64,000 nt of DNA from Collinsella sp. AF33-16 (GTDB lineage Bacteria; Actinomycetota; Coriobacteriia; Coriobacteriales; Coriobacteriaceae). A program made the translations under genes and the position numbers. Positions within the stretch are counted from its first letter, which is position 1. Each line of letters opens with the position of its first letter. The notes beneath the pieces were generated by a model, which worked only from the letters and a program-made list of their open reading frames with translations, was not told where the DNA came from and did no database searches. Positions 42,870-53,067 of the stretch are shown here, piece by piece. The stretch lies in the NCBI RefSeq assembly GCF_003475325.1, contig NZ_QRQC01000003.1:70849-134848 (forward strand), read 5' to 3'.

Positions 42870-43430
42870 GTGACCGAGAAAGAGAAGATGGAGCGCGGGG
42901 AGTGGCATGATGCCAACTTTGAGGAGGAACTCCTGGCAAAACGGGCGAGGGCAGAGGCGCTCTGCTATGACTTCAATATGGGAAAACCCGGAAGCGACGC
43001 GCAGCTTGACGCCCTAAAAACCTTGCTCGATACCGATTTTCCGGCGGGGCTGACGGTCCTTTCGCCTGCCTACTTTGACTACGGGGACAAGACAACCTTT
43101 GGCGACGGCTGCTTTGTGAACCATGGCTGCTACTTTATGGACGGTGGTTCTATTACCTTTGGTGACAACGTGTTTATTGGGCCGTTTTGCGGCTTCTACA
43201 CCGCTTCGCATCCCCTTGGGGCAAAAGAGCGCAACTTGGGTCTCGAGAGGGCTCTGCCCATTGTTGTTGGCGATAACTGCTGGTTTGGCGCGAACGTGTC
43301 CGTGCTCCAGGGGGTTACCATCGGCAGCGGCTGCGTTATCGCTGCGGGAAGTGTTGTGACGGAAGACCTTCCGGACAACGTGATGGCGGCAGGCGTTCCC
43401 GCGGTCGTCAAGAAGATCATCGAACAATAA
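42870..43430 (+). CDS. Sugar O-acetyltransferase (maltose/galactoside type)
   Basis: 186 residues from a GTG with AAGGGGA upstream; the ATG six codons later (MERGEWHD) is an alternative start. N-terminal Mac domain, then left-handed beta-helix hexapeptide repeats with NHGCYFMDGGSITFGDNVFIGPFCGFYTASHPL (catalytic His in ASHP). Transfers acetyl from acetyl-CoA to a sugar. Stand-alone. Confidence 0.88.
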   Translation: MTEKEKMERGEWHDANFEEELLAKRARAEALCYDFNMGKPGSDAQLDALKTLLDTDFPAGLTVLSPAYFDYGDKTTFGDGCFVNHGCYFMDGGSITFGDNVFIGPFCGFYTASHPLGAKERNLGLERALPIVVGDNCWFGANVSVLQGVTIGSGCVIAAGSVVTEDLPDNVMAAGVPAVVKKIIEQ

Positions 43431-43777
43431 CGGAGCTATTAAACGATGGGGCACGCATGGTTCCGACAAATCCGGTTATTGGCGTGCGCGTTGGCCATGC
43501 CGCGGGCATCGATTATGAGTAGCCATGTGCGAGAGCCCCGAATACTTCGCTGGCGTTGGTCATCTTTGAGATCTCGGCGCTGAGATAGGACGGTACTTCG
43601 CTTTCTAGGCAGGCGCCTTGAGCGTCTTCTTAATACGGGCGAGTTCACGCTCCCTGCCGAAGTCCCACTTACTCGGGTCCTTCCGACTCGGTTCTGCCCG
43701 AGTAAGATTGAAAAGCGAATCGAAATTGCATGTTCCTATGGCGATGACGAACATGATTTCCATAATGACAGATATAG
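43431..43777. other. Intergenic stretch with possible gene debris
   Basis: On the minus strand, RAEPSRKDPSKWDFGREREL followed by ARIKKTLKAPA ends at 43605 and looks like a C-terminal tail without a credible start. TTACTCGGG and CCCGAGTAA (about 43668-43708) form an inverted repeat. Nothing else is recognised. Confidence 0.35.
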
Positions 43778-43806
43778 TTGACATCTTCTGATGGATGCAA
43801 TATATT
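43778..43806 (+). promoter_or_regulatory. Promoter of the XRE/membrane-protein operon with flanking half-sites
   Basis: TTGACA (43778-43783) and TATATT (43801-43806) are spaced 17 bases, near-consensus for the vegetative sigma factor. GACAGATAT just upstream and ATATCTGTC downstream form an inverted pair around it, probably operator half-sites for the XRE protein. Confidence 0.75.
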
Positions 43807-43854
43807 TCTGTCATGTTGCAACGGATATCTGTCCATTACCACGAAAGGAACTCC

Positions 43855-44085
43855 ATGCCGGGCAAAAAGAACCTCCGCATGAAGGCGGCGCGTGCGGTGG
43901 CCGGCCTTTCGCAAGCCGACTTAGCCCAAGCCGTGGGCGTTACGCGCCAGACCATCGGCCTGATCGAGGCGGGCGGCTACAACCCCACGCTCAATTTGTG
44001 CGTGGCAATCTGTAAAGCGCTACGCGTTACGTTGAACGACTTATTTTGGGAAGACGAAAACGACGTCGACCCTGACGCTCTTTAG
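43855..44085 (+). CDS. XRE-family regulator (76 aa)
   Basis: MPGKKNLRMKAARAVAGLSQADLAQAVGVTRQTIGLIEAGGYNPTLNLC is a classic compact XRE helix-turn-helix of the type encoded with a membrane protein partner. AAAGGAAC precedes the ATG. Ten bases separate it from the next gene. Confidence 0.92.
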   Translation: MPGKKNLRMKAARAVAGLSQADLAQAVGVTRQTIGLIEAGGYNPTLNLCVAICKALRVTLNDLFWEDENDVDPDAL

Positions 44086-44094
44086 GAGTTCGCT

Positions 44095-44679
44095 ATGAAA
44101 TTTGAAGATTTAAAACTCGTGCAAAAGTGGCGTGAATATGCCGGCCCAAAGGATGAGCGCCTGGAGGCTGAGAGCGCGAAGATCTACAAGATTGGTTTCG
44201 TGCTGCTTTCGTTTGGCATGTTGATGATCTTTTTCTACCGGTTTATAGCTCGACAGGTTGCGTGGGTTCACAGCGACGCCAGTGAAATGCCGCATGGCTT
44301 TGCAACGCCGTTCGAGGCAGCCATGTATTTGTGGCTCGTTCTCGTGATGTTGATTTGCGCAGGACTGCAAACGCGGAAGGGCTATGTCGATACCAATCGT
44401 TTTGGGCAAACCGAGCATCTTCCTGTTGGATATTTCCTGCTTGTCAGCGGTCTTAGCGGCGCCGCGTTCGCGCTTGTTATTGCCGCAATGCGCTGTATCG
44501 CTGAGGCGCAGATCGTACCGCTCGAAAGCGTCTTTTGGTTGGCGAACCTGGCCACGGGCGTGTTCTGCGGTGCGACGATTTTCGCGGCCACGTTTGCTGG
44601 CCTGTGCGCAACGTTTTTCACGGCGAAAAGACGCCGTGCCAAGCTCGAGGCAGAACTCGACTCCTCTGACGACATCTAA
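44095..44679 (+). CDS. Membrane protein, DUF3169-like
   Basis: 194 residues with four hydrophobic segments (about 35-55, 75-95, 115-140, 148-175) and a charged C-terminus. Membrane proteins of this type are commonly paired with a short XRE gene. GGAG lies nine bases before the ATG. Function unknown. A short relic frame (ending SGLSAIEFDGLE at 44764) follows. Confidence 0.65.
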   Translation: MKFEDLKLVQKWREYAGPKDERLEAESAKIYKIGFVLLSFGMLMIFFYRFIARQVAWVHSDASEMPHGFATPFEAAMYLWLVLVMLICAGLQTRKGYVDTNRFGQTEHLPVGYFLLVSGLSGAAFALVIAAMRCIAEAQIVPLESVFWLANLATGVFCGATIFAATFAGLCATFFTAKRRRAKLEAELDSSDDI

Positions 44680-44775
44680 TAATGTGCGGGACAACGCAGT
44701 CAAGCGGGACGACCTGATGTTCAACTCGGGGCTGTCCGCGATCGAGTTCGACGGACTGGAATAGACGAGAAAGTA

Positions 44776-44809
44776 AGCGCCCCTCGGCAAACCAGTGCCG
44801 AGGGGCGCT
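44776..44809 (+). terminator. Rho-independent-type terminator after XRE operon
   Basis: AGCGCCCCTCGGCA (44776-44789) and TGCCGAGGGGCGCT (44796-44809) form a perfect 14-bp stem with a 6-base loop; CGCAGTTTTGTT follows. Confidence 0.8.
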
Positions 44810-44836
44810 CGCAGTTTTGTTCAGATGCGAGTTTGT

Positions 44837-46025
44837 CTAGATGCAGAAGGCAGGCCTAACACCGACAAATGGCTCGCCGTCATGGATACTGTAAGAGTAG
44901 GGTTGGGACTTCGACTCGCAGGCCGCTGCCTCACCATCCCCATTGGAGTCGGTGCACCTAAAGCAGGGATTTAGCATGTCGTCAGCCTCTTTTCCTCCGA
45001 AGCAATCGCCATAATCTGACCAAGACCGGAGCTACCAACCGCCCCCGTCTTGCGAGTCATATGTTCCGAGGATACGATTTGGAGTGTCTGCCGTTACTCC
45101 GGCGTCGTTGAATAGCTGGTATTGAGAGCCTTCTTGCAACAGATATGTCCAGTTCGACATCAAGTAATCGCTGAGGGGGGCGAGCTCGACAAAGCTTGGA
45201 ACCCACAGCTTATCCGAGGTCGTTATAGTCGTTGAGGTCGTCGTTAGGTCGGGATCGTCATTGAGCTCTGCGCCGATGCCACCGCCGTAGTAGGAATCGA
45301 TCGTAAATGACACCCAAGGCATCACTGCGTCAGCCTTGTCCACGGAGACAATCTGCTCGCGCAGGTCCGAAGGGAGCTCGTTCGAGAAAGAGTCGCTGAG
45401 CCAAGAGCGCAAGGAGGCATTCTCCCAACTTATGTTGGCAGAGCCGTCGTCCTGAATCTTCTGGAATAGGTTATCGAGGTCGGCCCTCTCGAACATGTTT
45501 TTCTTGGCGATGTCATCGGCGAAGATGAACGTGATGCCCGCCTTGCCGGAGCCGTCGGACTTGTCGTCATGGTTGAATCCCATGATCATAACCTTGGTCT
45601 GTGTTCCGTCGGAGAGCGTGACGTCCTTGGTCTGGGTTCCGTCGAGCTTTCCGTCCGCCGTGCAGAGGTGGTACTTCTTGGCGATTTCTATGGCGCCGTT
45701 CTGGTCACCCTTTTTGGAGATAAGCTTGGAAATCTGGGCGATTTCTTCCCATGAATAGTCATTGAGGCAGCTTTTGACCTGTGGCCCCTTGGGCAACAGA
45801 ACGACCACGGCAATAGCCATGATTACGACCGCCGCAACGATGCCGCCGATGACGGCTGGCTTGGGCACCTTATTTTTAGGCTTGCCAGCGGGCTTAGCGC
45901 CTGGCGTGCCAGATGCCGTTACGGGTCCTGGCGTTGCCCACCCCCTGAGCGGGGAGCGGCTTTCCGCAACCGAAGCAGAACTTTGCCTCGTCGGGGTTTC
46001 TGACCCCGCAGTTGGGACAGAACAT
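44837..46025 (-). pseudogene. Zinc-ribbon / DUF6273 membrane protein gene with frameshift and in-frame stop
   Basis: Starts [24 protein letters not shown], a zinc-ribbon head with GAAGGGAG upstream. The frame breaks near 45940-45955, at a G-rich tract (GGGGGTGGGC), and continues in another frame with a proline-rich linker, one membrane helix (AVIGGIVAAVVIMAIAVVVLL) and a DUF6273 domain (SWENASLRSWLSDSFSNEL). TAG at 45032-45034 then interrupts the frame, but coding continues in phase (LRSWSDYGDCFGGKEADD ... VGVRPAFCI) to 44837. Two lesions, or one lesion plus phase variation, explain this. Confidence 0.75.
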
Positions 46026-46231
46026 CTTGTTCTCCCTTCGTCTGGTTTTTCCTGACGGGCCGATCTTATCGCTTGGAGTACCAATGTTGTTGCGCAACAT
46101 CTCCGAGTTGATACACTTTTCGGCTGATGTTCGCTCTCAGCCTCGGTGCATCGCGAAGCCCAAGCGTATGCCGTGAGTTTTCCGATCTCGATAGCGTCCA
46201 GACAATGGAGCCAGAGTGCGTTATTCGGAAG

Positions 46232-49200
46232 TTAGTGCGGCGCATCCGACTCGGCTCCATCATCGTTACGCTCGAGCGCCGTGCGGCGGGCACTGTAGGC
46301 GACGAGGCCGGCGCCTGCCGCGGCGAGTGCTGCAGCGGCTGCCGTAAGGGGAGCGTTGACATCGCCCGTGCCCGCAAGCGCACCCGCTTTTCCGGAGCGC
46401 TTGTTATTGCCGTTGTCCTTGCCACTGCCGGAGCTGCTTCCGCCGGAGCCGCCGCCCTCGTCAGTACCGCCGCCGCTCGAGCCACCATCGCCGTCTGCTG
46501 TCATCGGGGCGTCGTGAAGTCCTGTCGTATCCGCGCTGTCGCATACGCCGACCTGAACTTCTGAGCGCTCGCATGCCGCGTCGGGTACATGAAGCTCGTG
46601 CAGTACGGCGTCCAGCGTCGAGTTTGCACCCGGTCGAATTTCCTCGAGCGTTACGGGATCGAGTGCCACCAGATTACGTGCCTTCGCATACAGCGTGACG
46701 CGTTTGCCCACTTCGTCGCCCCAACTCTCGGGGATGGCGAAGCTCATGCGGAACTGTGCCGTGCAACCCGGTGCCAGCACGGCGTTGCCGTTGTCGGCTA
46801 CCAGCGGGTGCGTTGCAAAACGTGTGCCCAGCGTCTCGAGTGCGTACTTCACGTGTGCCATGTCGTTGGCCGAAGCGTCCTCGGCAAGCTCTGGATCGTA
46901 GATCGAAGCCATGCGTGCGTTCGCGCCGAATCCGATGGATGCGCTGGAGAACGGCTGGCTGGAGCCCTCTCGATACAGATCGATCGTGCCGGCGGTCAGC
47001 AAGGTGTTGCCGTCGTTTCGCACCGTGACCATGAAGGATTCGCCTGCTGCTCCGGGCACCACTGCGCCCGAGGTGGCGACCGCCCCTGTCGGAGTGGCAC
47101 ACGCCACCAAGGGCACTTCGATGCCGTGTAGCTCTGCCTCGCTCTTCTCCGCGCTCACAATGTGCGTGGCGAGCGCGGAGAGCATGCCTCCCGACGTCAA
47201 AAATGTCGTTATCTGATCGATGGGATGGTCCAGCTCGCACATCACGAACGGCTCCGTGAACAGATCGCCTGCCAAGGTGCTGGCGAAGATGCGGAAGTGC
47301 TTGCCCATCACTGCTACCGGGTTGCCTTCTTCGTCGTAGGTTTGCCCCACCTTGCCATCGGTGTTCTCTACATAGAGCGCGCACCTGCCGTTGTTGCTTA
47401 TGCTAAACGATGCCGGGCCACAGCCTGCGGCACCCACGGGCTGCGTTGCAAATGCCGATGCGCCTCGCGTCCAAGTAATATGCTGCAGCTGCTCGTTGAC
47501 GGTGGCCAAAAAGCCCGAATGTTGTGGCCACGGCACCGCATGGGGCACCGTGGCGTCTGGTGGCATAACGCCCCAGCCCGCAATGGACTGGCCGATCACG
47601 GCGTACGATGCGCAGCCGCAACCGTCTGCGGTCTCGTACGCAACGGGCACCACCATTTTGCCGTTGATATTCTCGGGCCCGCTCAGCTCGATACTCGACG
47701 GTGCCTGCGGAAAGCGAAGAACTTGGCGGAACGTCAGGCTGTCGCCCGAAACGTCCGACCATAGGGTGAAGCACTCCAGCGCAACCTCGGCCTCGCTGCC
47801 GAGCGCCTTCTCTGCGGTGGTTCCGCGGCGGTGGAGGTAGGCACCCGACAGGCGTCCGTCGACCAGCGTCTTGCCTACCGTGATGCGCGGGCACTGCAGG
47901 CAATGGTAGCCATCCTCCTGCAGGCGGCCGCGCGAGATGCTGCGCCACGACGTGTGCGATATCACTCGAACTCCGTCGTTGCTTATGCGCAGGCGCACAA
48001 CGGACAGTATGCCGGATGTGCTCGCCGTATCGAAAAGGGTGTTGTCGCCGGCGGGGCGCTCGCCCGAGACCAGCAGCACGTAGGCGTCCTGGTTTCCTCT
48101 TCCGTCCGTATATTCCACCACGTCGAAGTCGTAATCGAATATGCCGTCGCGCTCCACGTCGCCCTCGCCAAACCCAAGGGGAAAGTCCACGGGCGTGGGA
48201 GCGGACCACGTGCCGTTTGCCTTTGTGTGCACCACCAGGCGCGAGCGGCCATTGTCGCCGTAGCGCACCGAGGCGATACGGAACAGGCATTCTACGCCGG
48301 CAATCATCGTTAGCTTCATGTGGGCTTCGCTGAGCACGCCGGAAAACAGCACGTTGTCGCTCGAGGGTTTTATGCCGCCACGCTCGTCCTCCGACACGCC
48401 GGCAGAATTGGCGTTGGGGTCCGCAACGGCGTTCGTCGCCTGCCCGATATAGGTGTACTTATACATTGGCGCGGCGTTTTCGTCGTTCTCTATCAGTGCA
48501 TGGACGAAATGCTCGATCTGTCCCGTGTCGTCGCTTTCTGCATCCGCCTCGAGCTCAATGCGCGTGACCGCTTGATCCCAATCGCGCACGACAGGCGCGG
48601 CGTTTACGGCAGTGGCCTTAACCTCGGCGCGTGCGAGCAGCTCGGCGTTAGTGACGATGGTGGCCGATGCGATAAATTGCGGCACACCACCTGTCTCGGC
48701 GTTGCCGGGCGTGCCGAAGCAGGCATCCAACGTATAAGGCGTATTTCCACCCAATGCCAGCTCAGAGCGCTGGAGCACATACTGATCGCCATTGTTCACC
48801 GACAAATTCCACGAATCGAGGAGTGTGGGCCACGATCCCGACCAAGCTTTGGTGGTCCACTTGAACATGACGAACTGGAGTATCACATCGACATCGACGT
48901 CCGCACCTACGCGCAGTCGCGGAAGCTGGTGTCCATCCGCCTTCTCGTACCCAATGAACAACGTGAGGGACGCGGCGCCGCGCACGGCAGACGAGGCGAC
49001 GCCTGCAACGCCGGCGCCAAAAGTGACGGCAAGCCCGATCTGGATGGTGAACGAGCCCGACGTGTTTGACCAATCGAGCGAAATGTTTTTAAAAAACGCC
49101 GCGCCGCTACCGTGCGTGTGGGCGCCCACCGCGAGCGCCAGTTTTGCCAGCACCCAGGGGTTGACGTTTAGGAAAAACGGCACCGGTCCCAAGGTGAACT

Positions 49201-50596
49201 GTTCGGTCCAGTTGAGGTCGGTTCTTACCTGGAAGAGGGCCTTAATATTGCCGTATGCGGGGTCGTTGTTGTCACCCCAGGTTTTGCCCACCCAATCGTA
49301 GGCGAGCGAGCCGTACAGCTGTGTGGCGATATCCATTGTGAACAGCAGCGTGCAATGGTGGCGAAGGAGCTTGGTGTTTCTTGGGTCGGTGCCCGAACCG
49401 GCACTCATGCTCTTGTACTGATTCCACTTCCCCTCCATCTCGTCGAGGTAGCGGTTTGCCTGCTTGGCACCCGACTCGCGCGGTGATTTCTTCCAGTATT
49501 CCGGATCAGGATTGCCCGAATCGTTCATATAGCTGGCTGGTTTGTATCCTCCGCCAAACAGCACGTATCCAGCAAACGAGAAATCGAAGAGGATCGGAAA
49601 TGTGGGTATCCAGCACGTGAACTTATTGCCGCCGATGCCGGGAAACGCCGCGGGGAAATCAAACGGAGTGATCTCTTGGTCCATGGTGGTGGGAATGATG
49701 GTGGTCGAGCCCGATTCCGCCTTTGCGGCCGGCGCGGTGACAACGGCCATAGGGGATGAAAGCGTGTAGGTTTTGCCCTGATAGTCGAGGACAAAGCGCA
49801 GTTTGCACCCTTCTTCCAGAAGGCCCGATGCCGCGTCGAGAAACATGTCTTCGAGTGTGAACGTCGCCAGATTATCCGCGCCCGATGCGCTGGCCTTGAT
49901 CTGACCGATCTGCGTGACGGTTTCGGGTGAGCTGCCCGCGGCAGACGTCACTTTGTTGATGCGCAGCGTTGCCTGTCCGCCCTGTGGCAGATGTGCCTGA
50001 ACGGTAAAGGCGTGCGTATCGGGCTGCTCGTTTGCCGTGTCGTCTTTCGGCAATGCCATAAACGTGGCTTCAGCGTACTGGATGTCCCATTCGTCGAATG
50101 TGAGCTGGCGGAAGTACGGCTCGCCGTCGGAAAGCGGACGCGTGGGCGCGGTTATGGCAGTGCCGCCCTGAATGCGCGCAAGGGGAATCTCGACATCACG
50201 GTAGCCCGCCATACTAATGGAGATGCCGCCGTTAAAGTCGTACGCGTCAAGGAGCGTTGCCTCGTCCACGTAGCCTTCCGAAAGCGGCGCGACCTCAAAG
50301 ATGGCTGTGCCTTCGTCGTCGGTCGTGGCGGTGAGCTGCTTGCCTGCGGCATAGCGTGATGTGAGCGTGACCTGGGCACCTGCGATGGGCGCATTCTTGT
50401 TGGCGACGTCGACCACGACCACACCAAACATGGTGCGCGAGAGAACGAGCACCTTAAAGGGACCTTCTTCGTCGGCATAGGCCGCGGTGGGCGCGAACGG
50501 CAGCAGGAAGGCATTTTCGCTTCCCGGCATGCGAGGCAACATAATGCTCGCTAGCGAGGACGCTCCGGCAACAAGTAACGAACGGCGATCAAGCAT
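46232..50596 (-). CDS. Large cell-wall-anchored surface protein (LAGTG motif)
   Basis: 1454 residues from MLDRRSLLVAGASSLASIML with GGGAG upstream. The RR-x-LL pattern suggests a Tat-type signal, with likely cleavage after AYA near residue 41. A carboxypeptidase-regulatory-like domain follows (about 45-125: FGVVVVDVANKNAPIAGAQVTLTSRY). The bulk has no domain I recognise. Near the C-terminus a Gly/Ser-rich stalk leads to LAGTGD, a hydrophobic helix and RR, the sortase anchoring pattern. A LuxR regulator is encoded 155 bases upstream on the same strand. Confidence 0.82.
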   Translation of the reverse strand: MLDRRSLLVAGASSLASIMLPRMPGSENAFLLPFAPTAAYADEEGPFKVLVLSRTMFGVVVVDVANKNAPIAGAQVTLTSRYAAGKQLTATTDDEGTAIFEVAPLSEGYVDEATLLDAYDFNGGISISMAGYRDVEIPLARIQGGTAITAPTRPLSDGEPYFRQLTFDEWDIQYAEATFMALPKDDTANEQPDTHAFTVQAHLPQGGQATLRINKVTSAAGSSPETVTQIGQIKASASGADNLATFTLEDMFLDAASGLLEEGCKLRFVLDYQGKTYTLSSPMAVVTAPAAKAESGSTTIIPTTMDQEITPFDFPAAFPGIGGNKFTCWIPTFPILFDFSFAGYVLFGGGYKPASYMNDSGNPDPEYWKKSPRESGAKQANRYLDEMEGKWNQYKSMSAGSGTDPRNTKLLRHHCTLLFTMDIATQLYGSLAYDWVGKTWGDNNDPAYGNIKALFQVRTDLNWTEQFTLGPVPFFLNVNPWVLAKLALAVGAHTHGSGAAFFKNISLDWSNTSGSFTIQIGLAVTFGAGVAGVASSAVRGAASLTLFIGYEKADGHQLPRLRVGADVDVDVILQFVMFKWTTKAWSGSWPTLLDSWNLSVNNGDQYVLQRSELALGGNTPYTLDACFGTPGNAETGGVPQFIASATIVTNAELLARAEVKATAVNAAPVVRDWDQAVTRIELEADAESDDTGQIEHFVHALIENDENAAPMYKYTYIGQATNAVADPNANSAGVSEDERGGIKPSSDNVLFSGVLSEAHMKLTMIAGVECLFRIASVRYGDNGRSRLVVHTKANGTWSAPTPVDFPLGFGEGDVERDGIFDYDFDVVEYTDGRGNQDAYVLLVSGERPAGDNTLFDTASTSGILSVVRLRISNDGVRVISHTSWRSISRGRLQEDGYHCLQCPRITVGKTLVDGRLSGAYLHRRGTTAEKALGSEAEVALECFTLWSDVSGDSLTFRQVLRFPQAPSSIELSGPENINGKMVVPVAYETADGCGCASYAVIGQSIAGWGVMPPDATVPHAVPWPQHSGFLATVNEQLQHITWTRGASAFATQPVGAAGCGPASFSISNNGRCALYVENTDGKVGQTYDEEGNPVAVMGKHFRIFASTLAGDLFTEPFVMCELDHPIDQITTFLTSGGMLSALATHIVSAEKSEAELHGIEVPLVACATPTGAVATSGAVVPGAAGESFMVTVRNDGNTLLTAGTIDLYREGSSQPFSSASIGFGANARMASIYDPELAEDASANDMAHVKYALETLGTRFATHPLVADNGNAVLAPGCTAQFRMSFAIPESWGDEVGKRVTLYAKARNLVALDPVTLEEIRPGANSTLDAVLHELHVPDAACERSEVQVGVCDSADTTGLHDAPMTADGDGGSSGGGTDEGGGSGGSSSGSGKDNGNNKRSGKAGALAGTGDVNAPLTAAAAALAAAGAGLVAYSARRTALERNDDGAESDAPH

Positions 50597-50751
50597 CTTG
50601 GACTCCCATCCCGCAAATATCGGTGGAAATAATCCAATTTTGCGAGAAGGCGCTTCGTGGCGGTAGTGCCGTTCGATGGCCAAAATGTCCAAATTGATCG
50701 AGCGAAGCGCCGGGTTCCGGAACGCGTTCGATGCGCTTGGCGGCCCGGTCG

Positions 50752-51756
50752 CTAACGCAACATATGCGCGACCAGCTCGGCGCGTGTGCCGATGCCAAGC
50801 TTTGCGTATACGCCGGATAGGCGGTTTTTGACGGTGCCCGGCGATACTCCCATATGGCGTGCGATTTCGGCGTTGGTCCATCCGCGGCAGGCGAGCATGG
50901 CCATGGTGAACTCTGTGGTCGTTAAATCGTCGGCAACGTCCTCGCCCGAATCGGGGTTGTGGATGCGCCGCCAGCCGTAGCTGAAGCGGTACGTGATCTC
51001 GATGATGCGCGCGAAATCGTCAGGGTATTGCGTTTTTAGGCACGCCTCGATGAGCCCCTGTAAAAGGCCGTGGTGCTCGCCGATGAGCTCGATGAGGCCG
51101 TCGGGGTGCGCAATGTCCCAAGCGGCGCCAAAATGCGCTTTTGCGGCGTCGACGTCTTTGATACTCATGTATGCCATGGAAGCTGCCAGGTGCAGGAACA
51201 GTTCCGAGATGGGATAGCTTCCCTGTTTCATAATTAGGGCGTTTTCCGCCATGCCCAGACTGCGGCCATATTCGCCGCGCAGGTACAGGGCATGCGCCAT
51301 CACGTAGCTGGCGAACAAGCGCAGGCCTTCGGGCAGATGCGCCGCAAGCGGATAAAACTCTTCGGCAGAATACGGGGAAGGCAAGTGCAGCAGGACGCTC
51401 GCGGCCGAGGCGAACAGGATATGCGTGGCGTGGACGGCGGGCGATTCCTCGTCAGTTGGCGTATCGAGGATGCCCGCAAGGCACCGGCGGGCGTCGGCGA
51501 TACGGTTGAGCGACAGACTGGCGTATCCGCAGATAAAGCATGCGGAATAGCGCAGTGCGGGATCGGTGGCGTCAAGATAGGGGCGCGCCGTCTTGGCAGC
51601 AAGGGTGGCCTGTCCGCGAAAGTACAGCGCTTCTGCCGTGGCAATGGCGCGCGAATCGGGGTCGGAAATGCCTGCAACCGCAGCGTCCATCTGCCCCGGC
51701 ACAAAGGCAGTGCACATCAACGGCATGGGAACGCATGGGTAGCCATTGCAGTCCAT
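50752..51756 (-). CDS. LuxR-family transcriptional regulator
   Basis: 334 residues starting MDCNGYPCVPM with GGGAGATGG upstream. The N-terminal 260 residues are helical and TPR-like (ALYFRGQATLAAKTARPYL ... ALYLRGEYGRSLGMAENAL). The C-terminal LuxR helix-turn-helix is LTTTEFTMAMLACRGWTNAEIARHMGVSPGTVKNRLSGVYAKLGI. Probable regulator of the surface-protein gene downstream. Confidence 0.9.
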   Translation of the reverse strand: MDCNGYPCVPMPLMCTAFVPGQMDAAVAGISDPDSRAIATAEALYFRGQATLAAKTARPYLDATDPALRYSACFICGYASLSLNRIADARRCLAGILDTPTDEESPAVHATHILFASAASVLLHLPSPYSAEEFYPLAAHLPEGLRLFASYVMAHALYLRGEYGRSLGMAENALIMKQGSYPISELFLHLAASMAYMSIKDVDAAKAHFGAAWDIAHPDGLIELIGEHHGLLQGLIEACLKTQYPDDFARIIEITYRFSYGWRRIHNPDSGEDVADDLTTTEFTMAMLACRGWTNAEIARHMGVSPGTVKNRLSGVYAKLGIGTRAELVAHMLR

Positions 51757-52053
51757 CTTCCATCTCCCAACAGCTGGCAACAATAGCAGCAATTGTACTC
51801 CTGTTGCTCGGGACTTGAATTTGTGGGTATCGCCTACGATTGTGCCGAACGTATAAAGGAAGAGTCTATTGGCGATGCTCCCAAGGTGGCTACCGAAGCC
51901 TAGCTGACCTCGACATTAGGAAAAAATACCACCCCTGTAAAAAGCTCTGTCGCAGCGATGGGAAACGCATCTCGTTCTGCATATAATGAGGTCATGTGAC
52001 GGTGCGTTTGCATACGTGTAACGCATTCCCATCGAACCGAAAAGGAGCTCTGC

Positions 52054-53034
52054 ATGGATCCCAACAAGCGTCCCGACGACATGGTGCGTATCACCACTCC
52101 CGAACTTGCCCAGGCGTTCATCGAAGAGCAGGTCGCTGCAATCCGCGAGCAGATCGGCGACAAGAAGGTCCTGCTGGCCCTTTCGGGCGGCGTTGACAGC
52201 TCCGTTGTCGCGGCCCTGCTCATCAAGGCCATCGGCAAGCAACTCATCTGCGTGCACGTGAACCACGGCCTGATGCGCAAGGGCGAGAGCGAGCAGGTCG
52301 TCGACGTCTTCAAGAACCAGATGGACGCCAACCTGGTCTATGTTGACGCGACTGATCGCTTCCTGGATAAGCTCGTGGACGTCGAGGAGCCCGAGGCCAA
52401 GCGTAAGATTATCGGCGCCGAGTTCATTCGCGTGTTCGAGGAGGAGGCCCGCAAGGTTGGCGACGAGGTTAGCTTCCTCGCCCAGGGCACCATCTATCCC
52501 GACATCCTGGAGTCCCAGGATGGCGTGAAGGCTCACCACAACGTGGGCGGCCTGCCCGATGACCTGCAGTTTGAGCTCTGCGAGCCCGTCAAGCTGCTGT
52601 ACAAGGACGAGGTGCGCGTCGTGGGCCGCGAGCTCGGCCTGCCCGAGAACATGGTTGAGCGTCAGCCGTTCCCCGGTCCTGGCTTGGGCGTCCGCTGCCT
52701 TGGCGCCATCACCCGCGACCGTCTTGAGGCGCTGCGCGAGGCCGATGCCATCGTGCGCGAAGAGATCGACAAGGCCGGCCTGACCATCTGGCAGTATTTT
52801 GCCGTCGTGCCCGACTTCCGCGCCACCGGCGTGCGCGAGGGTAAACGCGCCTACGACTGGCCCTGCATTATTCGCTGCATCAACACCGTCGACGTCATGA
52901 CCGCCGAGGTGCCCGAGCTCGACTGGGCGCTGCTCAAGCGCATTACCGCTCGCGTGACCGCCGAGGTCCCCGGTATTTGCCGCGTTTGCTACGACCTCAC
53001 GCCGAAGCCCGTCGGCACGGTCGAGTGGGAGTAA
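52054..53034 (+). CDS. guaA: Stand-alone GMP synthase ATP-pyrophosphatase subunit
   Basis: 326 residues with the PP-loop [14 protein letters not shown] at 42-55, [37 protein letters not shown] and the GMP-synthase dimerisation end KPVGTVEWE. The glutamine amidotransferase domain is absent and a short helical head ([26 protein letters not shown]) precedes the PP-loop. This two-subunit form is typical of archaea. With full-length guaA at 7274 it is a second GMP synthase in the same window. AAAAGGAG supports the start. Confidence 0.88.
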   Translation: MDPNKRPDDMVRITTPELAQAFIEEQVAAIREQIGDKKVLLALSGGVDSSVVAALLIKAIGKQLICVHVNHGLMRKGESEQVVDVFKNQMDANLVYVDATDRFLDKLVDVEEPEAKRKIIGAEFIRVFEEEARKVGDEVSFLAQGTIYPDILESQDGVKAHHNVGGLPDDLQFELCEPVKLLYKDEVRVVGRELGLPENMVERQPFPGPGLGVRCLGAITRDRLEALREADAIVREEIDKAGLTIWQYFAVVPDFRATGVREGKRAYDWPCIIRCINTVDVMTAEVPELDWALLKRITARVTAEVPGICRVCYDLTPKPVGTVEWE

Positions 53035-53067
53035 GCTAACTCAGCTGGTAGGCGACGAGAACTAGCA

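Noticed and set aside
43605..43814. 69-codon minus-strand frame upstream of the XRE gene
   Set aside because: It runs through the near-consensus promoter of the opposite strand and has no ribosome site; only its tail looks coding, so it was noted as debris.
51793..51902. Start-less plus-strand frame ending IGDAPKVATEA before the stand-alone GMP synthase gene
   Set aside because: Looks mildly protein-like but has no start and no recognised family; could be chance.
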